Under the pieces are notes generated by a model, which worked only from the letters and a program-made list of their open reading frames with translations, was not told where the DNA came from and did not search any database. Both the position numbers and the translations under genes were made by a program. Below are positions 12,290 to 18,052 of a stretch of 20,368 nucleotides of DNA, one piece after another (position 1 is the stretch's first letter; every line of letters starts with the position of its first letter). Source of the DNA: a virus; the IMG/VR virus record IMGVR_UViG_3300027974_000202, positions 1 to 20,368 of that record, one strand, 5' to 3'.

Positions 12290-13459
12290 ATGTCAGAACT
12301 AACAGAAGCACGCTGGTCAGAAACAAAATCAGCATTGTTAGAAGGGCTAAAAGGTAACAGAAAATCTGTTATGGATGTGACTCTTGAAAATACTAGAAAG
12401 TATATCAATGAATCAGCATCAGTAGGAAGCACTTCTGCAGGCAATGTTGCTACTTTAAACAGAGTAATTCTACCAGTAATAAGACGAGTTATGCCAACTG
12501 TAATCGCCAACGAATTAGTAGGCGTACAGCCAATGACTGGTCCAGTGGGACAAATCCACACGTTAAGAGTAAGATACGCAGAAGCATCAAGCGGTACAAC
12601 TACAACTACTGCTGGTGAAGAAGCTTTATCACCGTTCAAAATCGCAGAAGCATATTCTGGCGACAATTCATCTACTAAAGCAGGTTCAACATCAGCTTTA
12701 GAAGGTACAGGTGGTAAAAAACTATCGATCCAAATCTTGAAGCAAACTGTAGAAGCCAAAAGCAGAAAATTATCTGCAAACTGGACCTTCGAATCAGCTC
12801 AAGATGCTCAATCACAACAAGGTATCGACATCGAAGCAGAGATCATGGCAGCATTAGCTCAAGAGATCACTGCAGAGATTGACCAAGAAATCATTGGTTC
12901 ATTGTATTCATTAGCTGGTTCAGCTTTCAATACATTTGACCAACAAGCGGTTTCTGGAACTGCAACTTTCGTCGGTGACGAACACGCAGCTCTTGCTATC
13001 TTGATCAATAGAGCAGCTAACGCGATAGCACAAAGAACAAGAAGAGGCGCTGGAAACTACGCAGTAGTATCTCCAACTGCTTTGACTATACTTCAATCAG
13101 CTACAACTTCAGCATTCGCAAGAACAACTGAAGGCACATTTGAAGCTCCAACTAACAATAAATTAGTGGGAACTTTGAACTCAGCTATGAAAGTATACGT
13201 AAACACTTATGCATCAAGCGATGATGTGTTAGTAGGATACAAAGGTTCATCAGAAGCAGATGCTCCAGCGTTCTACTGCCCATACATTCCTTTAATGTCA
13301 TCAGGCGTTGTTCTTAACCCAAGCACTTTCGAACCAACTGTTTCTTTCTTAACAAGATACGGTTACGTAGAATTGTCAAACACTGCGTCATCTTTAGGTA
13401 ACGCAGCTGACTACTTGGCTAAAGTTGCAGTAACAACTGCTAACTTGTCGTTCGCGTAA
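12290..13459 (+). CDS. 23: Major capsid protein gp23
   Basis: HK97-fold shell protein. 389 residues. The highly conserved segment VATLNRVILPVIRRVMPTVI followed by ANELVGVQPMTGPVGQIHTL (53-92) is diagnostic of T4-like gp23, and the C-terminal half (YAVVSPTALTILQ; FYCPYIPLM; RYGYVEL) also fits. It is shorter than T4 gp23 (521 aa) and than the cyanophage homologues I recall. An IxE motif (I39-N-E41) precedes SASVGSTSAG and is the likely gp21 processing site, giving a mature form from about residue 42. The TAGGAGA ribosome site 8 bases upstream is strong. Codon use (TTA for Leu, GTA/GTT for Val) differs from the tail genes and suggests very high expression. A strong terminator follows. Confidence 0.96.
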   Translation: MSELTEARWSETKSALLEGLKGNRKSVMDVTLENTRKYINESASVGSTSAGNVATLNRVILPVIRRVMPTVIANELVGVQPMTGPVGQIHTLRVRYAEASSGTTTTTAGEEALSPFKIAEAYSGDNSSTKAGSTSALEGTGGKKLSIQILKQTVEAKSRKLSANWTFESAQDAQSQQGIDIEAEIMAALAQEITAEIDQEIIGSLYSLAGSAFNTFDQQAVSGTATFVGDEHAALAILINRAANAIAQRTRRGAGNYAVVSPTALTILQSATTSAFARTTEGTFEAPTNNKLVGTLNSAMKVYVNTYASSDDVLVGYKGSSEADAPAFYCPYIPLMSSGVVLNPSTFEPTVSFLTRYGYVELSNTASSLGNAADYLAKVAVTTANLSFA

Positions 13460-13478
13460 TAGCACGAAAAGAATATTA

Positions 13479-13512
13479 AAAATGGGGGGTGTAAAAACCC
13501 TCCATTTTTTTT
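13479..13512 (+). terminator. Intrinsic terminator after gp23
   Basis: AAAATGGGGGG (13479-13489) pairs with CCCTCCATTTT (13498-13508), 11 pairs including one G-T, around TGTAAAAA. The stem runs into eight T residues (13505-13512). Textbook rho-independent terminator that separates the capsid operon from the lipoprotein-hemB cassette. Confidence 0.92.
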
Positions 13513-13525
13513 GACTTCAAAATCG

Positions 13526-13554
13526 TTGACAAATCAAAATATATCAGCTAATAT
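13526..13554 (+). promoter_or_regulatory. Sigma70-like promoter for the lipoprotein-hemB cassette
   Basis: Perfect -35 TTGACA (13526-13531), a 17-base spacer, then TAATAT (13549-13554), which matches the -10 consensus at four of six positions. The predicted start is about 13561, essentially the A of the lipoprotein ATG. There is no T4 late box here. The cassette could therefore be transcribed by unmodified host polymerase, early or constitutively, unlike its late neighbours. Confidence 0.6.
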
Positions 13555-13560
13555 ACACAT

Positions 13561-13755
13561 ATGAAAACATTATTATCATTGGCAGCATTGCTGTTGACAG
13601 TTGGTTGCTCCAACATATCCAGTCCAAGAGTGGAATTTGGTATGAAGTGTGTGATGACTGGAGACAAAATTGCTTACAGCTATGTTTGGGTGTATGACAA
13701 ACACATTGGTTTACCAGCCACAGCTGAAACATGTTCTGCTCTGAAAAAAAATTAA
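13561..13755 (+). CDS. Small lipoprotein
   Basis: 64 residues. Short N-terminus MKT, a hydrophobic signal core (LLSLAALLLTV) and a lipobox-like LTVGC with the acceptor cysteine at 16. The -3 residue is Thr, a less common but tolerated lipobox. The mature part would be 49 residues, with C30 and C58 able to form a disulfide. It has no further membrane segment, so it should be anchored in the outer or inner membrane by lipid. Candidate roles are superinfection exclusion or an outer-membrane spanin; the sequence does not decide, and it is not Pro-rich as many spanins are. No ribosome site precedes the ATG. Its 3' end overlaps the first 25 bases of hemB in another frame, indicating co-expression. 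Confidence 0.75.
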   Translation: MKTLLSLAALLLTVGCSNISSPRVEFGMKCVMTGDKIAYSYVWVYDKHIGLPATAETCSALKKN

Positions 13756-14585
13756 AAAATACTATCAAACTCATTCAACCCATATTTGTGAATGACACAC
13801 ACCAATCTTATGATTCAGGATTGGGAGAACACAATCAAAACTATTGTGTGACGGATGCTGTGCAAAGAATTCGCACAGATATTTCTTTGGGACAACAGAA
13901 TTTTTTATTGTTCGTTACCACAAAAAACAAATCAGATCAGCCCAATTGGCAGTCACATCAACACATAGCTCAACAGATCAAAACAACATTTGGTGATCAA
14001 ATATACTTGATTGCTGATGTTTGTTTGTGTGGTGTTAGAACAGATGGTCATTGCTGTGTGCCTGATGATGCTGTGTTAACACAAAAACATTTGGGTGAAT
14101 TGGCACAAGCATATCTCACAGCAGGTGTGGATTGTGTGGCACCCAGTGACATGCAACCATTCACAGTGGCCACTATAAAATCCATCACTGACCGACCAGT
14201 GATGAGTTATTCCACCAAGTTTCGCAGTGCTTTGTATGCACCTTTTAGATTGGCAGTGGACAGCACGCCCAACACAGAACGTTGGTATCAATTGGATGTG
14301 CGGGATCGTGATGCTGCTGTGAAAAGTTCTATCAATTATTCAAGTCAAGGTGCAGATTTTTTAATGGTTAAACCAGGCATGAGCAGCATTGATTTGATCA
14401 AGCCCATCATGGATGCCACTGGTAAACCTGTGGGAGTGTATCAAACTTCAGGAGAATGGGTGGCCATACAATCCAGCACAGTGAAGGATAAATTGTTGCA
14501 GGAAAGCATGTGGGTATTCATCAGAGCAGGTGCAGATTTTATGATATCATATGGGGCAAGACTGCTGCAAAAATCACTTAAATAA
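13731..14585 (+). CDS. hemB: Delta-aminolevulinic acid dehydratase (porphobilinogen synthase, HemB)
   Basis: Condenses two 5-aminolevulinate molecules into porphobilinogen, the second common step of tetrapyrrole synthesis; cytosolic. Family motifs in order: zinc site IADVCLCGVRTDGHC with C98, C100 and C108 in the classic C-x-C-x7-C spacing; VDCVAPSDM (133-141); MSYSTKFRSALYAPFR (158-173) with the first Schiff-base lysine K163; WYQLD (185-189); GADFLMVKPG (207-216) with the second Schiff-base lysine K214; and VGVYQTSGEW (234-243). All key catalytic residues are present. At 284 residues it is shorter than cellular HemB (about 320-340): the N-terminal arm is reduced and about 10 residues are missing between the zinc site and K163. 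The start at 13731 overlaps the lipoprotein gene, suggesting translational coupling, and the next gene follows after 4 bases. It sits in a moron-like cassette with its own promoter between the capsid and virion genes. Confidence 0.95.
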   Translation: MFCSEKKLKNTIKLIQPIFVNDTHQSYDSGLGEHNQNYCVTDAVQRIRTDISLGQQNFLLFVTTKNKSDQPNWQSHQHIAQQIKTTFGDQIYLIADVCLCGVRTDGHCCVPDDAVLTQKHLGELAQAYLTAGVDCVAPSDMQPFTVATIKSITDRPVMSYSTKFRSALYAPFRLAVDSTPNTERWYQLDVRDRDAAVKSSINYSSQGADFLMVKPGMSSIDLIKPIMDATGKPVGVYQTSGEWVAIQSSTVKDKLLQESMWVFIRAGADFMISYGARLLQKSLK

Positions 14586-14589
14586 TTGC

Positions 14590-14871
14590 ATGGCAGATCA
14601 AACAGAAAAAGAATTGATGCAATCATATCTAGCTCAGAGGAAACAACTGGACACATGGATCCGACATCACCCCATGTTTGCACATGAAATACAAAGAATC
14701 AAAAAACACATCGACAAACTGATGAACCAGCGTGCGGATCTATTGATACAGTATCGTCAAACTCGTCGAGAACACTTCAAAGAGCAGGCCAGAATAGTGT
14801 TGTTGCAGGCTCAAAATCATCTGAAAACATTTTCAAAACTAGAGCTATTAGCTACCCTGTCCAAAAGATAA
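14590..14871 (+). CDS. Small helical protein of unknown function
   Basis: 93 residues from the ATG at 14590 (MADQTEKEL), 4 bases after the hemB stop. An in-frame ATG 13 codons upstream lies inside hemB and gives an odd Cys-rich extension, so I reject it. The sequence is nearly all charged amphipathic helix (Lys, Arg, Gln, Glu, His), with HEIQRIKKHIDKLMNQRADL (45-64) as a likely coiled coil. It has no cysteine, signal or membrane segment. Its stop codon overlaps a late promoter box. It may be the last gene of the hemB cassette or a small virion or assembly protein; I recognise no family. Confidence 0.6.
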   Translation: MADQTEKELMQSYLAQRKQLDTWIRHHPMFAHEIQRIKKHIDKLMNQRADLLIQYRQTRREHFKEQARIVLLQAQNHLKTFSKLELLATLSKR

Positions 14872-14874
14872 ATA
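14867..14874 (+). promoter_or_regulatory. Late promoter box GATAAATA
   Basis: One mismatch from TATAAATA and followed by C, as in many T4 late promoters. It overlaps the TAA of the upstream gene. The predicted start is about 14880, exactly the base of the first leader hairpin of the 130-aa virion protein gene. Confidence 0.5.
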
Positions 14875-14879
14875 CTTGC

Positions 14880-14922
14880 GTTCAACACATGGTTGAACTT
14901 ATGCGGTTTAACCCACCGCGTA
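14880..14922 (+). promoter_or_regulatory. Two tandem hairpins in the mRNA leader of the 130-aa virion gene
   Basis: GTTCAAC (14880-14886) pairs with GTTGAAC (14892-14898) around a 5-base loop. Next, GCGGT (14903-14907) pairs with ACCGC (14915-14919), extendable outward by a T-G and two A-T pairs. The leader then runs unstructured to GGAG (14941-14944) and the ATG at 14952. A 5'-terminal stem-loop usually protects messages from decay, so this may stabilise an abundant late transcript. Confidence 0.5.
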
Positions 14923-14951
14923 TAACATAGAACGTTAACAGGAGAAAACAA

Positions 14952-15344
14952 ATGGGAAGACCAGTAAGATCAGACCGTAATGGAGTGCAAGTATTTGGAA
15001 CATACGTGGGCGCTGCAGAAGGTATCAGATGTGAAGCCTACATAGGTGGAACAAACCAAACAGACGTGTTTATCATAAAACAATTAGGTGCTAGAAGATA
15101 CAAAGTACAAGAAGTATCAGGATCAGTCACAGCAAGAGCTAAACTTGTGTCTGGTGCACCAGCAGCAGCAGGTGAAATGAGATTGACCGGACATTTAAAC
15201 GGTGATCCAGCTCAACCAATTGTGTTGAGCAAATTGAACAAACGCACAGCAGCGAGCTACGCAGGAGCCAGATATAAATGGGTACTGAATGATGACTCAG
15301 CTACAGGCGAAGAAGGCAGAATAAATTTAACACTAATATCATAA
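14952..15344 (+). CDS. Small virion structural protein (putative)
   Basis: 130 residues, beginning MGRPVRSDRNGVQVFG and predicted as all beta-strand: a Gly/Ala/Val-rich chain with KQLGARRYKVQEVSG (44-58), GEMRLTG, LSKLNKRTAASYAGARYKW (92-110) and a C-terminal strand INLTLIS. It resembles small virion proteins of marine T4-like phages that start MGRP and carry a KQ-G-R-(F/Y)-KV strand followed by a KL-NR element. The role is uncertain (head decoration, neck or tail). A strong GGAG ribosome site, a late promoter and leader hairpins suggest an abundant late product. A stable GC stem closes the gene. Confidence 0.65.
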   Translation: MGRPVRSDRNGVQVFGTYVGAAEGIRCEAYIGGTNQTDVFIIKQLGARRYKVQEVSGSVTARAKLVSGAPAAAGEMRLTGHLNGDPAQPIVLSKLNKRTAASYAGARYKWVLNDDSATGEEGRINLTLIS

Positions 15345-15354
15345 TACCACCACA

Positions 15355-15376
15355 TTGGGGGGAGTGATCCCCCCAA
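15355..15376 (+). terminator. Very stable G6/C6 hairpin with GTGA loop, without U tract
   Basis: TTGGGGGGA (15355-15363) pairs with TCCCCCCAA (15368-15376) around GTGA, a GNRA-type tetraloop, giving nine perfect pairs. It is followed by A residues instead of T residues, so it is not a classical terminator. It lies 10 bases after one stop and 13 bases before the next start. A 3'-end-protecting or processing hairpin is more likely than full termination. Confidence 0.55.
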
Positions 15377-15389
15377 ACTAAAAAAAAAT

Positions 15390-16352
15390 ATGTCAAAGTT
15401 TTTGAGAGTTTTAGACGGCAATTACAACATCAAAGTTCAGGATGGTGGCGAAATCAAATTGGACACTGGTTTGGAAGTTGGCACAGTAAGAATCACAGGC
15501 AATTTGGTTGTGGAAGGAGATGCCACCACAGTAGAATCTGAAAATTTAGTAGTCAAAGATAACATTATCATAATCAATGATCAAGAAGCTGGTGCAGGTG
15601 TCACCCTAGGCACAGCAGGCATAAGAATTGACAGAGGCAATCAAACAGATGCTGAACTTTTGTATGATGAATCACTCAGTCCATACAATCCTGCCACAGC
15701 AACCAATGCAGACGGAGCATTTGTTTTACAATTTGCAAATTCAGATCCCATAGGATTGAGAACCAACAGCATCAGTTCTGGTGGAGAAATTGCTCTACAA
15801 CCAGGCGGCAGCGGAGCAGTGTTGGCATACAAAGTCAACTATGAAACATTTGTTACACAAAACAATCACATTCCCAATAAAAAATATGTGGATGATGAAA
15901 TTGCCACTGCTGTTGCCACACTAGCACCCACATTCATTGAGCGAGGAGACACCGAAGTCAGAGTGTATGACACCACATTGGGAGATCCCATCAGCAAAGC
16001 CACAGTGGAAATTGATGGAACGCTGACCAATACTTTTTTAGCCAATCAAGTGGATTTCTTGCAAGATCAGATCAACTTGGCAGAAATTAGAATACAAGAA
16101 AGCACCATTTCAGCACCAGGCACTGGTGGTGATTTAGTACTGCAGGCTCAAGGATCACAATCAGTAAGAATTGATGACACACTGCTGATCAAATCAGCAG
16201 CAATTGCACCCACATATGACGGAATTGGTTTAAAACTGTACACTGGCGCTCAAAGCACAGGCAAAACTGGATTGTTTTATGTAAATAGTACTAACACCAG
16301 AGACGAGATCATCAGTAAAAATAGATCTTTGCTCTTTAGCATGATATTTTAG
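15390..16352 (+). CDS. Fibre-type virion structural protein
   Basis: 320 residues, rich in beta-strand, Gly, Thr, Asn and Ser, without Cys. The N-terminal region has VRITGNLVVEGDATTVESEN (33-52), then LVVKDNIIIINDQEAGAGVT and TAGIRIDRG, the recurring GNL-VEGD-TTV / DNIIIIND / TAGI-IDRG pattern of fibre-like proteins in marine T4-like phages. A middle part with NKKYVDDEIATAV forms a helix typical of fibre trimerisation linkers. It is likely part of tail fibres or baseplate-attached structures that contact the host. The start has no ribosome site but is preceded by an A9-T tract, which could be bound by ribosomal protein S1. It is the first of four consecutive fibre-type genes. Confidence 0.7.
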   Translation: MSKFLRVLDGNYNIKVQDGGEIKLDTGLEVGTVRITGNLVVEGDATTVESENLVVKDNIIIINDQEAGAGVTLGTAGIRIDRGNQTDAELLYDESLSPYNPATATNADGAFVLQFANSDPIGLRTNSISSGGEIALQPGGSGAVLAYKVNYETFVTQNNHIPNKKYVDDEIATAVATLAPTFIERGDTEVRVYDTTLGDPISKATVEIDGTLTNTFLANQVDFLQDQINLAEIRIQESTISAPGTGGDLVLQAQGSQSVRIDDTLLIKSAAIAPTYDGIGLKLYTGAQSTGKTGLFYVNSTNTRDEIISKNRSLLFSMIF

Positions 16353-16360
16353 GAGTAGAT

Positions 16361-16684
16361 ATGGCCATTGACAACGCACAATTAAGCACAGGATCACCAA
16401 TAGCATTCACAGTGCCTGCCAACCAAAGTTGGGCATTCACCACCATACTGGTGTGCAACAAAGGATCTGGCAGTTGTACTTTTTCATTGTATGCTGTGAA
16501 AGAATCAGAAGCTGTGAGCGACACCAAAAATAAAATTGTCAACACTGCCACAGTGGAAGCTGGCGACACTTTTATTATGGACAGTGAAAAAATTATTTTA
16601 GAGGATGGCGACAAACTGTCATTTCAACAAAACGGTGGCACTAATGGTGACTTACTGGTGACGGTGAGTTACATTATAGTGTAA
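16361..16684 (+). CDS. Small beta-sandwich virion protein (putative)
   Basis: 107 residues with alternating hydrophobic beta-strands: SPIAFTVPANQSWAFTTILVC (12-32), CTFSLYAV (39-46), ATVEAGDTFIMDSEKIILED (63-82), GDKLSFQQ and LLVTVSYIIV at the end. The pattern of strands with an EAGD / L-DGD-L turn resembles small accessory proteins encoded between fibre genes in marine phages, often with a jelly-roll-like domain. C32 and C39 might form a disulfide. AGGAG precedes the ATG by 6 bases. Its stop overlaps the next ATG by one base (TAATG), so translation of the two is coupled. A fibre tip or adaptor role is inference. Confidence 0.6.
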   Translation: MAIDNAQLSTGSPIAFTVPANQSWAFTTILVCNKGSGSCTFSLYAVKESEAVSDTKNKIVNTATVEAGDTFIMDSEKIILEDGDKLSFQQNGGTNGDLLVTVSYIIV

Positions 16685-18006
16685 TGAGATATTTAAAAAA
16701 ACAAACCACCAATCAATCTTCTTTGAATGGCCGAGGCATCAAATTCAGTGCGCAAGAATTAGCCACCATAGACAGTGTGAGTGCATTGCTGTTGCCCAAA
16801 GGCAGCACAGGTGCAAGACCTTCACCAGTGGAAGGCATGATACGCTACAATACCACCACTCAGAATTTTGAAGCATATGAAGCCAATCCTGCATTTGGAA
16901 CTCCAGGTTGGAAAAAATTTAGAACTGATGAGCCCAAAATTATTCATTCGCAAAACTTAGGCAACGGCGACAACGTAGAAAGTTTGTTCGGACCATTGGA
17001 TGCCAATGATCCAGTGTCACCAGTACCCAGTGCTCCAGCACAGGTGTTGACCATGGTGGAGAACGTGTTGCAGATTCCCACCACCAACTACATATTCATA
17101 CAAAATCCCTGCTATTACAGCAGTGCTCTAATAAGTTTTTTTGCTGATATTAGCACATCCGGCAAGCCAGGTGCAGGTGCATTTGCTCCAGGCACATCTG
17201 CCGCATTCAGCAACAACGCAGCAGTGGTGGATTTTGCAGACGCAGGTTTTTATGTGGGACAGACTATTTTTGTGTCTGGCAGCACCAACAACAACGGATA
17301 CTACACCGTGGCTTCAGTGGCTCCTACTTTTTTAGAAATCAATGAAACATTCATCAATGAAAATGATCCAGGTTATGCCACCACAGAAACTATTGAAGGT
17401 TTGGTGAACCAATCTGTAGTGACTGGCACATTCAGCCAAACACAGGACAGCACAGCAGATGTGATAGTGCTCAACAGCACTGCTGGTCTGGAAGTGAACA
17501 ACATGATTATATTTGATACTGCTTCAGGCAATATCATTGCTGACACCATATACTTTGTAAAAACTATTTCTGGCAATCAGATCAGCATCAGTGCCACTGC
17601 AGGCGGCAGCACATTTAATTTGGGCGATTCTGCTATCACAGGCAACTGGTGTGCAGGAGTGGGATATGGTAGACAACCTTCAGGCAGCACCATAGCATCT
17701 GCGACCACCACTGGCACCAATCTAATCACAGTTGTAACCACAGCCAGCATGGCAGTGGGTCAGGAGATCAGTTTCACAGGCACAGCATTTGGCAATCTAG
17801 TGGATGGCACAACTTATTACATTGTTAACATAGCATCAGGCATCACTTTGCAGATCAGTGCCACATACGGTGGCCCAGTGTTTGCACTCACCACTGCAAC
17901 TGGATACATGCAAGTGTCCACATTGGGCAACAATCTATACATGTATTTCGGCACACCAGTGCCAGCAGGCAAACCTGTCACTGTGTTGCACAACTTTGAC
18001 AAATAA
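16684..18006 (+). CDS. Fibre-type virion protein with repeated beta domains
   Basis: 440 residues. The N-terminal part carries GARPSPVEGMIRYNTTTQNF (43-62) followed by EAYEANP and GWKKF, the widespread G-IRYNT-T-FE-Y---W phage fibre motif. After a linker come three related beta units: about 175-240 (VDFADAGFYVGQTIFVSG), 245-318 (VIVLNSTAGLEVNNMIIFDT to ISISATAGGSTFNLG) and 341-408 (ITVVTTASMAVGQEISFTGT to QISATYGGPVFAL). The last two are clearly homologous in their ISATxGGxxF ending. Such repeats are common in receptor-facing fibres. The ATG overlaps the previous stop by one base. The C-terminus ends at LHNFDK just before a late-promoter-like box. Confidence 0.7.
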   Translation: MRYLKKQTTNQSSLNGRGIKFSAQELATIDSVSALLLPKGSTGARPSPVEGMIRYNTTTQNFEAYEANPAFGTPGWKKFRTDEPKIIHSQNLGNGDNVESLFGPLDANDPVSPVPSAPAQVLTMVENVLQIPTTNYIFIQNPCYYSSALISFFADISTSGKPGAGAFAPGTSAAFSNNAAVVDFADAGFYVGQTIFVSGSTNNNGYYTVASVAPTFLEINETFINENDPGYATTETIEGLVNQSVVTGTFSQTQDSTADVIVLNSTAGLEVNNMIIFDTASGNIIADTIYFVKTISGNQISISATAGGSTFNLGDSAITGNWCAGVGYGRQPSGSTIASATTTGTNLITVVTTASMAVGQEISFTGTAFGNLVDGTTYYIVNIASGITLQISATYGGPVFALTTATGYMQVSTLGNNLYMYFGTPVPAGKPVTVLHNFDK

Positions 18007-18023
18007 TATTTGTTATCACAGCA

Positions 18024-18031
18024 AATAAATA
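18024..18031 (+). promoter_or_regulatory. Late promoter box AATAAATA
   Basis: One mismatch from TATAAATA, followed by C. The predicted start is about 18037, leaving a short leader with AAGGAG (18043-18048) before the ATG at 18053. The spacing is ideal for a late gene. Confidence 0.45.
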
Positions 18032-18052
18032 CTACACACAACAAGGAGACGC

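Noticed and set aside
15274-15281. TATAAATG, close to the late promoter consensus
   Set aside because: Lies inside the 130-aa virion gene, encoding part of the sequence around RYKW, and no gene starts after it at a sensible distance.
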